Shown piece after piece: positions 15,917-24,895 of a DNA stretch of 64,000 bases. The notes below the pieces were generated by a model. The model did not search any database. It was not told the origin of the DNA and saw only the letters and a program-made list of their open reading frames with translations. A program made the translations under genes and the position numbers. How positions within the stretch are numbered: the stretch's first letter is position 1; the number at the start of each line of letters is the position of its first letter. The DNA lies in the NCBI RefSeq assembly GCF_000621745.1, contig NZ_KK211340.1, forward strand, positions 62,348-126,347. Reading direction: 5' to 3'. The stretch comes from Clostridium beijerinckii HUN142 (GTDB lineage: Bacteria; Bacillota; Clostridia; Clostridiales; Clostridiaceae).

Positions 15917-18900
15917 TTATTTTACAACTTCAACATTCATATTTAATGTTTCGCTGTTTATAACTGTTTCTGAATAATTAGATTCTTGATTATAAAGAAC
16001 TTCACAAGTTAAAGTTTCTTTCTTTATTGTTTGTTCAAATTTCTTAATAATATCAATTAACATCTCGTTATTTGATACATACAGATTTATTCTATCCGCA
16101 ACTTCAAATCCTTTATCTTTTCTCATATTTTGAATCTTTGAAATAACTTCTCTTACATGCCCTTCCTCTTGAAGTTCTGGTGTTACAGTTGTATCTAAAA
16201 CAACTCCAAGTTCACCTTCTCCAGCAAATGCATAACCTTCTAAACCTTGCATTGTAACTAAAAGATTCTCATTTGTAAGGACTATTTCTGTATCATTAAC
16301 ATTTATAGTCTCACTTCCACCATTTTGAATCTTTTGAGCTAATTCCATTTGGTTCTTTTCAGAAATTGCCTTTCTAATTTGAGGAATTAATTTTCCATAC
16401 AACTTACCTATAACAGGTAGATTAGGCTTTATTTCAAAGTTAACATATTTTGAAAGATCTGCTCCAAGCTCAACCTTCTTGATATTTAATTCTTCCTTTA
16501 CAATATCTCCATAATAATCTGGAAGAGATTTTGTTGATATAAGTAATTCAGAAAGTGGTTGCCTATTCTTAACATTTGCAGCATTTCTAGCACTTCTTCC
16601 AAGCTTAACAAGTGTATATGCTAAATCCATTTCTTTCTCTAATTCCTTATTTATTGCAGTCTTATCAACTTCTGGCCAAGTACATAAATGAATGCTTTCT
16701 TGAGCATTTTTATCAAGGTTAACAACTAAATTTTGGTAAATTTCTTCAGTCATAAAAGGTACAAATGGTGATGCCACCTTAATTAAATTTGTTAGTACCT
16801 TATATAAAGTTACATAAGCTCCTATCTTATCGTTTGTTAATTCTTGTGACCAGTATCTTGCCCTATTTCTTCTTACATACCAATTTGATAATTCATCAGT
16901 AAAGTCTTCAATAGCTAATGCTGCTTGAGTAATTTTATAAGTATTTAATCCATCATCAACTGTTTCGATTAATGTATTTAATTTAGATATTATCCATTTA
17001 TCCATTATATTATCTGAAACGAAATCAGCATACTTAGTTGGATCAAAATTATCTATTTCTGCATATAAAACATAGAATGAATAAACGTTCCATAATGTTC
17101 CTAAGAACTTTCTTTGAGCTTCTGCAACATCATCAACAGAGAATCTTGTTGGAAGCCATGGTGCACTTGCAGTATAGAAGTGCCATCTTGTAGCATCCGC
17201 TCCTTGACTATTTAATACTTCAAAAGGATCTACTACATTTCCCTTATGTTTAGACATCTTAAGTCCCTTTTTATCCAAAACGTGACCTAATACTATACAA
17301 TTTTCAAATGAATTTGTGTCAAATAAGCATGTTGAAATTGCAAGCAATGTATAGAACCAACCTCTTGTTTGGTCAACTGCTTCGGAAATAAATTGTGCTG
17401 GGAAATTCCTCTCGAAGGTTTCCTTGTTTTCAAATGGATAGTGCCATTGTGCAAAAGGCATTGATCCTGAATCAAACCAGCAATCTATAACTTCATGAGT
17501 TCTCTTCATTTCCTTACCGCAATGTGGACATTTTAATTTTATTCCATCTACATAAGGCTTATGTAGTTCAATTCCCTTACAATCTGTAGTTGCTTTTTCT
17601 TCTAGTTCTTCTCTACTACCAATACACTCTTGGTGACCACATTCGCATTGCCATATTGGAAGTGGTGTTCCCCAATATCTATCTCTTGAGATACCCCAAT
17701 CAATAACATTTTCAAGGAACTTACCCATTCTTCCTGTTCTAGTGTTATCAGGATACCAATTTATTTTATTATTATTTTCAAGTAATTTATCTCTCATTTT
17801 AGTCATTGCAACAAACCAGCTATCTTTTGGATAGTATAAAAGTGGTGTATCACATCTCCAGCAATGTGGGTATGAGTGAGTATGCTTTTGTGCTTTAAAT
17901 AATTGATTACGTTCTTCTAAATACTTAACAATACTTTCATCACACTTCTTAACAAACTTTCCTGCCCATGGAGTAACCTCGTCAACAAAATTACCATTTG
18001 TATCTACTAGATTTATAAATGCAATTCCGTTTTTCTTTGAAACAAGACTATCGTCTTCACCATAAGCTGGTGCAATGTGTACTATTCCTGTACCATCTGA
18101 TAATGTTACATAATCTCCATGAATTACTACGAAAGCTTTTCCTTCAACTTTTGCAAAAGGTAATAATTGTTCGTATTCAGTACCTAGTAATTCTTCACCT
18201 TTAAATTCTTTAACTATTTCGTATTCAGTATCTCCTAAGACCTTACCTACTAAATCTTTAGCTAAGATATAAATTTCTTCTCCTACCTTTACTTCTGCAT
18301 ATGTATAAGATTTATTTATACATAATGCTAAGTTAGATGGCAAAGTCCATGGAGTTGTTGTCCACGCTAATATATATTTATTTTCTTCGCCTTTAACTTT
18401 AAACTTTACAGTTGCAGTTAAATCCTTAACATCCTTATATCCTTGAGCAACTTCATGAGATGATAGTGCTGTTCCACATCGTGGACAGTAAGGCATTACC
18501 TTGTGCCCTTTATACAATAATCCCTTATTCCACATTTGCTTTAAAGCCCACCATTCAGACTCAATATAGTTATCATGATATGTTACATATGGGTCATCCA
18601 TGTCTACCCAGAATCCAATTTGTTCAGACATTTGTTTCCATAGACTTACATATGAAAATACGCTATCTTTACATTCATGAACAAATTTCTCTACACCAAA
18701 ATCCTCTATTTGCTCTTTTCCTGAAATTCCAAGTTTCTTCTCTATTTCTAACTCTACTGGAAGCCCATGAGTATCCCATCCGGCTTTTCTAAGAACCTTA
18801 TACCCTTTCATTACTTTATATCTTGGAATTATATCCTTCATAACTCTTGTCAAAATATGTCCAACATGTGGCTTTCCATTTGCCGTTGGTGGACCGTCAT

Positions 18901-19030
18901 AAAAAGTAAAATATTCTCCATCTGAATTTGAATCAAAACTCTTTTTTATTATGTCTTTTTCTGTCCAAAGCTTTGCTATGTCTTTTTCAATTTTCACGGT
19001 ACCTTTTGATGAATCTACCTTATTGTACAT
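15917..19030 (-). CDS. ileS: Isoleucyl-tRNA synthetase
   Basis: IleS charges tRNA-Ile and edits misactivated valine. The 1037-residue class I enzyme has the HIGH-type motif PTANGKPHVGH (about residues 48-58) and the KMSKS loop as KMSKHKGN (about 594-601). An editing domain lies between them with TTTPWTLPSN. Zinc-type Cys pairs occur as YCPRC, HCWRC, CECG and CPHCGK. The length and KMSKH variant indicate the longer, eukaryote-like (type 2) clade, which is commonly less sensitive to mupirocin; that consequence is family knowledge, not shown here. A T-box leader with an AUC specifier regulates it. Confidence 0.97.
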   Translation of the reverse strand: MYNKVDSSKGTVKIEKDIAKLWTEKDIIKKSFDSNSDGEYFTFYDGPPTANGKPHVGHILTRVMKDIIPRYKVMKGYKVLRKAGWDTHGLPVELEIEKKLGISGKEQIEDFGVEKFVHECKDSVFSYVSLWKQMSEQIGFWVDMDDPYVTYHDNYIESEWWALKQMWNKGLLYKGHKVMPYCPRCGTALSSHEVAQGYKDVKDLTATVKFKVKGEENKYILAWTTTPWTLPSNLALCINKSYTYAEVKVGEEIYILAKDLVGKVLGDTEYEIVKEFKGEELLGTEYEQLLPFAKVEGKAFVVIHGDYVTLSDGTGIVHIAPAYGEDDSLVSKKNGIAFINLVDTNGNFVDEVTPWAGKFVKKCDESIVKYLEERNQLFKAQKHTHSYPHCWRCDTPLLYYPKDSWFVAMTKMRDKLLENNNKINWYPDNTRTGRMGKFLENVIDWGISRDRYWGTPLPIWQCECGHQECIGSREELEEKATTDCKGIELHKPYVDGIKLKCPHCGKEMKRTHEVIDCWFDSGSMPFAQWHYPFENKETFERNFPAQFISEAVDQTRGWFYTLLAISTCLFDTNSFENCIVLGHVLDKKGLKMSKHKGNVVDPFEVLNSQGADATRWHFYTASAPWLPTRFSVDDVAEAQRKFLGTLWNVYSFYVLYAEIDNFDPTKYADFVSDNIMDKWIISKLNTLIETVDDGLNTYKITQAALAIEDFTDELSNWYVRRNRARYWSQELTNDKIGAYVTLYKVLTNLIKVASPFVPFMTEEIYQNLVVNLDKNAQESIHLCTWPEVDKTAINKELEKEMDLAYTLVKLGRSARNAANVKNRQPLSELLISTKSLPDYYGDIVKEELNIKKVELGADLSKYVNFEIKPNLPVIGKLYGKLIPQIRKAISEKNQMELAQKIQNGGSETINVNDTEIVLTNENLLVTMQGLEGYAFAGEGELGVVLDTTVTPELQEEGHVREVISKIQNMRKDKGFEVADRINLYVSNNEMLIDIIKKFEQTIKKETLTCEVLYNQESNYSETVINSETLNMNVEVVK

Positions 19031-19107
19031 TAAAAATTCCCCTTTCAGCTGAGTAAATTATATTGTTCTCTTTAAGAATTGTTTCCTTATTGCATACTTT
19101 TCTAAAC

Positions 19108-19372
19108 ATAAAAAAACTCCATCCTAAAGGACGAAGTTGAATTCGCAAACCACCTAAGGTTAAAACATTTAAATACAAAATTAAATGTTTTATTTCAAGT
19201 ACATACATACTCTATCCTTTAACGCAGGCTCTACGTGATAACTTATTCGGCATTAAACCTTTCAGCCTCCAACTCCTAGGTGATTTTCTCTAAGATCTAT
19301 TATAACTTTACACCAACCAGCTACTCTCTAAAAATAATATCTAAGATACTTTTCCTAATCATCGTCTTTTAT
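19108..19372 (-). promoter_or_regulatory. T-box leader of ileS (AUC specifier)
   Basis: Minus strand shows the stem I motif AGAGAGTAGCTGGTTGGTG, a specifier loop GAGAAAATCACC with AUC (Ile) followed by A, a T-box AGGTGGTTTGCG (19144-19155) and a terminator AACTTCGTCC-ttta-GGATGGAGTT followed by TTTTTT (about 19110-19139). The terminator ends about 80 bases before the ileS ATG. Specifier and gene agree. Confidence 0.92.
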
Positions 19373-19379
19373 TTTAATA

Positions 19380-19408
19380 ATTATATATTAATGATTTTTA
19401 AATGTCAA
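19380..19408 (-). promoter_or_regulatory. Sigma-A promoter of ileS leader
   Basis: Perfect TTGACA (19403-19408), 17-base spacer, perfect TATAAT (19380-19385) on the minus strand, directly before the T-box. Confidence 0.88.
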
Positions 19409-19579
19409 TTCATGATCACCATTAATTGTATTTTTATTACTAATTAATGTAATAAAGTAATTGAATCCTAATTTCCTCAAATTAATGTGATGTCATTTTA
19501 GTAATTTTATAACTTAACTAAGATATAAATTTAAATATTTTCATGAATATAACTACATATTTGTTCATAAGTTGTATTA

Positions 19580-19608
19580 TTGACAATACTATACTCTACT
19601 AATATAAC
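19580..19608 (+). promoter_or_regulatory. Promoter of the zinc-ribbon/DUF2085 operon
   Basis: Plus-strand TTGACA (19580-19585), 17-base spacer, TATAAC (19603-19608), about 26 bases before the ATG. Confidence 0.75.
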
Positions 19609-19633
19609 AGTATCTTCTTAAAGGGGGAAATAT

Positions 19634-19936
19634 ATGTTTTGTAAGAATTGCGGACAACAAATAGATGATAACGCTGCCGTATGTATACATTGTGGTGTTG
19701 CTACTGGTAATAATCTATCTTCTAAAAATGCTTTAGACAATCCATCTCATCTAGCTGGAATTGCATCTTGCTGCTTTCCAGTAGTAGGCATAATCTTATA
19801 CTTCTTATGGAAAGATGAAAAGCCTCAAAGTGCCAGCCTCGTATGTAAATGGATGATCGGTGGAATAATTGTCTGGATAATCTTTTATGTTCTAGCTTTT
19901 GTATTCGGAATACTAGGAAGCTTATCGTCATACTAA
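19634..19936 (+). CDS. Zinc-ribbon membrane protein (100 aa)
   Basis: The protein starts with a zinc-ribbon: Cys at residues 3, 6, 17 and 20 (MFCKNCG ... AVCIHCG). After a short linker come two hydrophobic segments (about 38-57 and 72-97) resembling small DUF4190-like membrane hairpins. AAGGGGG precedes the ATG. Such proteins are common and unassigned in Firmicutes; a membrane-bound sensing or scaffold role is only a guess. It is followed after 5 bases by a DUF2085 gene. Confidence 0.85.
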   Translation: MFCKNCGQQIDDNAAVCIHCGVATGNNLSSKNALDNPSHLAGIASCCFPVVGIILYFLWKDEKPQSASLVCKWMIGGIIVWIIFYVLAFVFGILGSLSSY

Positions 19937-19941
19937 ATTAA

Positions 19942-20307
19942 ATGTTTAGTCGTAAAAAAGTTTTAAACTATATGTTTTTCTGCCATCAGTTACCTGAAAG
20001 ATCATTCTTTTTTAGAGGTTATCAGTTTCCACTATGTGCACGATGCACAGGAATATTACTAGGATACATTCTCGGGCTCACATACGTAATATTATCTAAG
20101 AACATTCATATAATTATAGAATTGTTACTAATGATCCCTCTTTTAATTGATGGATTTGGTCAATATCTCATGTACTTTAAGAGTACTAATACAAGGAGAT
20201 TAATTACCGGAATCTTAGCAGGCATATCAACTATATGTTTATTTAGGTTGGCAATAGTTTTAGGCCTTCAATCTGGGCATTGGTTTTATAATTTTATTCA
20301 TATATAA
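19942..20307 (+). CDS. DUF2085 domain membrane protein
   Basis: A 121-residue membrane protein of the DUF2085 family, recognised by the CHQLPERSFFFRG start motif and the PLCARCTGI motif (about residues 31-39), followed by three hydrophobic segments. Conserved Cys and His suggest a metal or haem site, but no function is established that I know of. No separate ribosome-binding site is obvious; with only 5 bases after the zinc-ribbon stop it is probably coupled. Confidence 0.88.
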   Translation: MFSRKKVLNYMFFCHQLPERSFFFRGYQFPLCARCTGILLGYILGLTYVILSKNIHIIIELLLMIPLLIDGFGQYLMYFKSTNTRRLITGILAGISTICLFRLAIVLGLQSGHWFYNFIHI

Positions 20308-20354
20308 CCGTACTAATTTATTATTACAGTTATAATAATACTAATATAAAACAT

Positions 20355-20404
20355 AGCTATCTAAATCTGATATTCTCAATGATTTAGATAGCTTTACATT
20401 TTTG
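20355..20404. terminator. Terminator between DUF2085 and the histidine kinase
   Basis: A perfect 13-base stem (agctatctaaatc at 20355-20367, gatttagatagct at 20381-20393), followed by TTACATTTTTG on the plus strand. It ends the plus operon and may also stop the converging kinase transcript. Confidence 0.85.
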
Positions 20405-20459
20405 TATAAAATAACTTTATAGACCTTTTAGCAATTAAATAACTTTTCTCAGTATTATC

Positions 20460-21809
20460 TTATTTAATTATTTTAGGAATCAATAATATAAATTCAGATC
20501 CGACCCCATATTCTGAATTTACTTTTAACTTAATACCAAAATTCTTTGAGATGGATTTCAATAGACTAAGACCAATTCCTGTTCCATTAATATTTTGTCC
20601 TCTAACTATATCGCTTCGATAAAATCTATCAAATATTCGCTTTTGTTCATCTTTCTTAATACCTATTCCGTTATCTATAATCATGATCTTAATATGCTTA
20701 TTTACATCCTCAATAACAAGGTTTATTTCACCATCTTCACCTGTATATTTAAATGCATTTTCGATTAATATTATAATTGCTCTCTTTATCTTATCATAAT
20801 CCCACTGAACTGATATTTCTTCTTCTGGCTTAGCAACTTTAAATATTTTCTCCTTAATTTCTGCTAAATCAAAATAAAATTCGCTTATATCATTAATTAA
20901 ATCATTTAATTTAAATTTTGTTATATTTATAGACAAGTCTAGATCTTCTTTAGATAATAATAACAAATCGCTATTCAACTTCTCTAGCCCCCTAACTTCA
21001 CTCATCATCTTTGAAATATGCTCAAAATGATCATCTATAGTATCTCCCCAAGAGTGGGCTAATAGCTCTAACTTACCCTTTATTACAGCTAACGGTGTTC
21101 TCATTTCATGAGAAGCATCTTGAACAAAATAAACTTGCTTTTCATAGGCTTCCCTAACTGGCCTTATGACTTTTGTTGAAAGATAAGCCGAAAGAATTAT
21201 TGCAATTATAATTAGTATTATAAGACTTACTGCTATCGAATATCTCAATCTATTTATAGAATTTACTTCTGAATCAATATTAGCAATAACTTGTATCTTA
21301 TAATCACCACTACTAATAACAATTTCTCTAAAGTTATAGCCATTATTTATTACCGTAACCACTTCATTTTTCGCATCATTTGAAATTGTTGGCAGATTAT
21401 CTTTACTAAAATATAAATTTCTACTCATTGTTTCAAACTCATTGTTTTTATACACAATAACAATAAGATTTGGAGGTATATGCTTAGGCTTTGAATCTAA
21501 TTTTCCATCAAAATTCTCTGGTCTATGTGAATTTTCTCCTACATCTGGATTTTTAAATTCATCTTTATGTAAATCTCCATCTAAATTATGCCTATCTTCA
21601 TTAAAAATATATTCATAGTAATTTGGATTAAATTGTTCCTTAGTTAAAATCTCTTTCTGCTCTAAAAGCTGATGATCTATAACATCTAGTACTCTAGACG
21701 AGTATAATACCTGTGTTATTATTGCAAATACTATTAAGCACCCAAAAACTATACTTGTACTCGTAGCTATGATTTTCTTCTTTGTAGATAAAAATATATC
21801 TTTCTTCAT
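20460..21809 (-). CDS. Membrane sensor histidine kinase
   Basis: A 449-residue kinase. A membrane segment at about residues 13-35 and another at about 190-211 enclose an extracytoplasmic sensor region of about 155 residues rich in Asp, His and Asn (for example EDRHNLDGDLHKDEF). HisKA follows with the phospho-accepting His in DASHEMRTPL (about residue 234). The HATPase domain has ENAFKYT (N box), DNGIGI and GTGIGLSLL (G boxes). It is 3 bases from the response regulator upstream, so the two form a two-component system. The stimulus is unknown; the acidic/His-rich sensor might bind cations, an inference. Confidence 0.94.
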   Translation of the reverse strand: MKKDIFLSTKKKIIATSTSIVFGCLIVFAIITQVLYSSRVLDVIDHQLLEQKEILTKEQFNPNYYEYIFNEDRHNLDGDLHKDEFKNPDVGENSHRPENFDGKLDSKPKHIPPNLIVIVYKNNEFETMSRNLYFSKDNLPTISNDAKNEVVTVINNGYNFREIVISSGDYKIQVIANIDSEVNSINRLRYSIAVSLIILIIIAIILSAYLSTKVIRPVREAYEKQVYFVQDASHEMRTPLAVIKGKLELLAHSWGDTIDDHFEHISKMMSEVRGLEKLNSDLLLLSKEDLDLSINITKFKLNDLINDISEFYFDLAEIKEKIFKVAKPEEEISVQWDYDKIKRAIIILIENAFKYTGEDGEINLVIEDVNKHIKIMIIDNGIGIKKDEQKRIFDRFYRSDIVRGQNINGTGIGLSLLKSISKNFGIKLKVNSEYGVGSEFILLIPKIIK

Positions 21810-21812
21810 ACA

Positions 21813-22496
21813 TTAATCCTCTATACTTTCATCCAACAAATATCCCATTCCTCTTTTAGTTATAAGATACTTTCCATACCCAAAAGTTCCTAACTGTTTT
21901 CTTAATCTGCTTATATAAACCTCAATTATTTCTGTTGCCGCATCACTATTATATCCGCATACATTATCAAATATTTGTTCCTTAAATAGTAATACACCTT
22001 TATTTATAACCATATACTCTAATAGCTTATATAGCTTTTCATTTAATTCCAATTCATTTGTACTTATATATACCTTTTTCACTTTCATATCGATTTGCAT
22101 ATCTTTGAACTCAAGAAGATTAGCTCTTTTAACTTTACCCATGCTCTTTAGAATTGAATTAATTCGTGCTTTCAACTCCTCCATAAAGAAGGGTTTAGTT
22201 AGATAATCATTTGCTCCTAAACTAAAAGCTTTAAGCTTATCACCAAGCTCTTCTTTTGCTGTTAGTATAATCACACCTGTATTTAAACAATTTTTAGATA
22301 TATGACTCAAAACACTCATTCCACTTACTTCTGGCAACATAAGATCTAATATAACAATATCATAGTTATAACTGCTTAAACATTCCATTGCATCTGACCC
22401 ATTATACACTGCTTTAATTTCTAACTCATCTCTAAAGTATTCAACTATATTTTGACTTATTTCTATATTATCTTCCACAAGTAACACCTTTATCAT
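21813..22496 (-). CDS. OmpR family response regulator
   Basis: A 227-residue two-domain regulator. The receiver has the acidic pair ED near residues 8-9, the phosphorylated Asp in VILDLMLPEVSG (about residue 51) and the TKPF lysine. The C-terminal OmpR-type winged helix is about 130-225 (ISRLRKQLG ... ITKRGMGYLL). I use the ATG at 22496 (MIKVLLVEDN) because GGAG lies 8 bases upstream; the frame opens 9 bases earlier. It is transcribed with the kinase that follows. Confidence 0.95.
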   Translation of the reverse strand: MIKVLLVEDNIEISQNIVEYFRDELEIKAVYNGSDAMECLSSYNYDIVILDLMLPEVSGMSVLSHISKNCLNTGVIILTAKEELGDKLKAFSLGANDYLTKPFFMEELKARINSILKSMGKVKRANLLEFKDMQIDMKVKKVYISTNELELNEKLYKLLEYMVINKGVLLFKEQIFDNVCGYNSDAATEIIEVYISRLRKQLGTFGYGKYLITKRGMGYLLDESIED

Positions 22497-22769
22497 TATT
22501 TTCACTCCAAACCAAATATTTAAAATAAAGTTCCTATAATTAATTTTTTAAACTCAGCCTAATTATATACTAGTTTTCTTAACACTCGCTTAATTTGTTT
22601 AAGACGATATTAATATAATAATAAAAATTATTATTTAATATAGGATATTTTTTTATAATTATTGTTATAATATTAATTAACTATACTTTTATTTTAGATT
22701 ATAAAATGTATAATTAAGATAAAGTTAGTTTTTCAATTAACTTAAAAAATGTTTTTAGGAGATACTATT

Positions 22770-22988
22770 ATGGAAAATAATTTGAATGAAGCAATTTTAG
22801 ATAAATTAACAAAAACTTGCACTTGTAAGGCAATACCTAGATCAAAAATTAAAGAGGCCATTAGAAATGGTGCTTCTACTATAAAAGAGGTCCAAAAAGC
22901 TACTGGGGCAGGCAGTGGTTCATGCGGAGGTAGAAATTGTTCTCCGCGAATAAATGATTTACTAAAGCAATCAAGAGAAAACATATAA
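22770..22988 (+). CDS. Stand-alone BFD-like [2Fe-2S]-binding protein
   Basis: A 72-residue protein consisting only of a BFD-like (bacterioferritin-associated ferredoxin-type) helix-turn-helix [2Fe-2S] fold. Ligand cysteines are seen as CTCKAI near the N-terminus and SCGGRNC (about 50-56), with the conserved IPRSKIKEAIRNGA between. I place the start at the ATG at 22770 with AGGAG 9 bases upstream. Proteins of this type mobilise iron or sit in oxidoreductases; here it is alone, with a terminator behind it. The same fold is also the C-terminus of the GlpA-like enzyme at the right edge of the window. Confidence 0.85.
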   Translation: MENNLNEAILDKLTKTCTCKAIPRSKIKEAIRNGASTIKEVQKATGAGSGSCGGRNCSPRINDLLKQSRENI

Positions 22989-23020
22989 TCATTAAACTTT
23001 TACTCATAGTAAATTAGAAA

Positions 23021-23064
23021 AGCAAAACACATACAGATTAAATAAATCATGTATGTGTTTTGCT
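23021..23064. terminator. Bidirectional terminator
   Basis: agcaaaacacataca (23021-23035) pairs perfectly with tgtatgtgttttgct (23050-23064); T-rich on both strands. It ends the BFD gene and the converging comB. Confidence 0.92.
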
Positions 23065-23089
23065 TTTAATTATAATCTTAAACAGTTTT

Positions 23090-23806
23090 TCATTCACAAG
23101 TTATTTTTCCATCCTTATATTCTGGAACTATATCTATGATGCTTTTTTTTATGCAATATTCAATATCATTATTTAATCCTAAGGATTTCATTACTGAATA
23201 GTGAGATGCTTCTCGTACATAGCTTAAGATATTTATATTTTTTTTATATATCATACAGGCTGTCTTTGCTATATCTGTTAACTCTATATTTCTATTAACA
23301 TCTAGCATTTGATTAATTATATATCCACTACAAATAAAATCATCCATTGAGAAGTTTCCATTTGTTCCTGCATTAATAATAACCACATCATCATTTATAT
23401 CAATCAACCTTTTCGCCACTGATTCTCCATTTATCATAGCTCCTATAAAAACTCTTTTAGCCTCAACTGACTTTGTTAAAGCTCTTGTTCCATTTGTTGT
23501 AGTCATAAGCACTATTTTATCTTCGACTTTTTCTTTTGTATATTCTAATGGTGAATTTGATAGATCAAAGCCGTCAATTTTAACAGCTTTTCTCTCTCCA
23601 CCTAAAATATAATTCTCTCTACTAAGTTTCTTTGCATATTCCAGTGTTTCCTCAATAGTCAAATAGGGAATAACTGCTCTTCCCCCGTTATCTAGTGCTG
23701 TAATAATTACAGAGGTAGCTCTAAATATATCAATTATAACTGCAATCTTATCCTTTACTCTACTTTCAACTATATCATCTGCTGAGATTATAATATCTAT
23801 TTTCAT
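23090..23806 (-). CDS. comB: 2-phosphosulfolactate phosphatase family protein (ComB)
   Basis: ComB hydrolyses 2-phosphosulfolactate to sulfolactate, a coenzyme M pathway step in methanogens; members are also found in many Firmicutes where the role is unclear. The 238-residue protein has the family's core motifs VIDIFRATSVI (about 22-32), GGERKAVKIDGFDLSNSP (about 72-89), LMTTTNGTRAL (about 100-110) and INAGTNGNFSMDDFICSG (about 140-157). I use the ATG at 23806 (MKIDIIISADD) because GGAG is 8 bases upstream. It follows the radical SAM gene by 40 bases on the same strand. Confidence 0.9.
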   Translation of the reverse strand: MKIDIIISADDIVESRVKDKIAVIIDIFRATSVIITALDNGGRAVIPYLTIEETLEYAKKLSRENYILGGERKAVKIDGFDLSNSPLEYTKEKVEDKIVLMTTTNGTRALTKSVEAKRVFIGAMINGESVAKRLIDINDDVVIINAGTNGNFSMDDFICSGYIINQMLDVNRNIELTDIAKTACMIYKKNINILSYVREASHYSVMKSLGLNNDIEYCIKKSIIDIVPEYKDGKITCE

Positions 23807-23846
23807 TTTACTTACTCCATTTCTAATCATTAGAATTAATAAATAG

Positions 23847-24776
23847 TTACTCTTTGAAATTTTTTCCTTGCCATGAGTTGTTGTCTTCTAAAGTCTTGTC
23901 TATTGAATTTAAAACTTCCCATTTTTTCAAGCTCCACATTGGTCCGATCAAAAGATCCCTAGGTGCATCACCCGTTAATCTATGGACTACCATATCCTTG
24001 GGAAGCAATGTTATTCCGTGAGTCACAAGTTCTATATAATCATCTTGTGATAGAAACTTAAGGTCTCCTGTCTCATATAACTTTACCATTGGTGTTTGCT
24101 TCATTAAATGTAATAAATGTAGCTTGATTCCTTTAGCTCCTGAATGAGCTATATAATCTATTGTTCTTAACATATCCTCTTTAGTCTCGCCTGGTAATCC
24201 TAAGATATCATGGACTACTACATCAATATTTCTCTCTTTTAATTTTCTCATTGCATTTTCAAATACATCTAATTTATATCCTCTATTAATTCTTTTAGCA
24301 GTCTCATCATTGCAAGTTTGAAGTCCAAGTTCTATCCAAAGATAGATCTTATTATTTATATCTTGTAATAAATCTAATACATCATCATCTAAACAATCAG
24401 GTCTTGTAGCTATTGCAATGGCTACAACTCCTTCCTGATTTAATGCCTCTTCATATTTTTCTTTCAATTCATCAATAGGTGCATAAGTGTTTGTATAAGC
24501 CTGAAAATAAGCTATATACTTGCCACTTTTCCACTTTTGTGACATCATACCCTTTATATTATGAAATTGATTTGAAATAGACAATTCCCTGTCACCGGCG
24601 TAATCCCCTGAACCTCTTTCACTACAAAAAAGGCATCCTCCGTTACTTATCTTCCCATCTCTATTAGGACAAGAAAAGCCTCCATCTAAAGATATTTTAA
24701 ATACTTTTTCGCCAAATTTATTTCTTAAAAAATAGTTTAAACTATGATATCTTTTTCCATCCCAAAAACTGTTCAT
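23847..24776 (-). CDS. TIGR01212-type (YhcC-like) radical SAM protein
   Basis: A 309-residue radical SAM enzyme of the YhcC family. Three cluster cysteines are at residues 36, 48 and 51 (SCPNRDG ... GGCLFC), with the family's long first spacing rather than CxxxCxxC. HDILGLPGETKEDM is another conserved motif. The substrate is unknown to me; some relatives act on tRNA or in sulphur insertion. It has AAGGAGG before the ATG and precedes comB. Confidence 0.9.
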   Translation of the reverse strand: MNSFWDGKRYHSLNYFLRNKFGEKVFKISLDGGFSCPNRDGKISNGGCLFCSERGSGDYAGDRELSISNQFHNIKGMMSQKWKSGKYIAYFQAYTNTYAPIDELKEKYEEALNQEGVVAIAIATRPDCLDDDVLDLLQDINNKIYLWIELGLQTCNDETAKRINRGYKLDVFENAMRKLKERNIDVVVHDILGLPGETKEDMLRTIDYIAHSGAKGIKLHLLHLMKQTPMVKLYETGDLKFLSQDDYIELVTHGITLLPKDMVVHRLTGDAPRDLLIGPMWSLKKWEVLNSIDKTLEDNNSWQGKNFKE

Positions 24777-24895
24777 GTTTCCTCCTTTTTTATGTGTTTA
24801 ATATACCTTCTTTAAATATTGTAACATTTAAAGAATAAATTAAAAGTAAACCTTATATATTTAGTAAAAGGAACATTCTTTAAGGGGGATAAATA

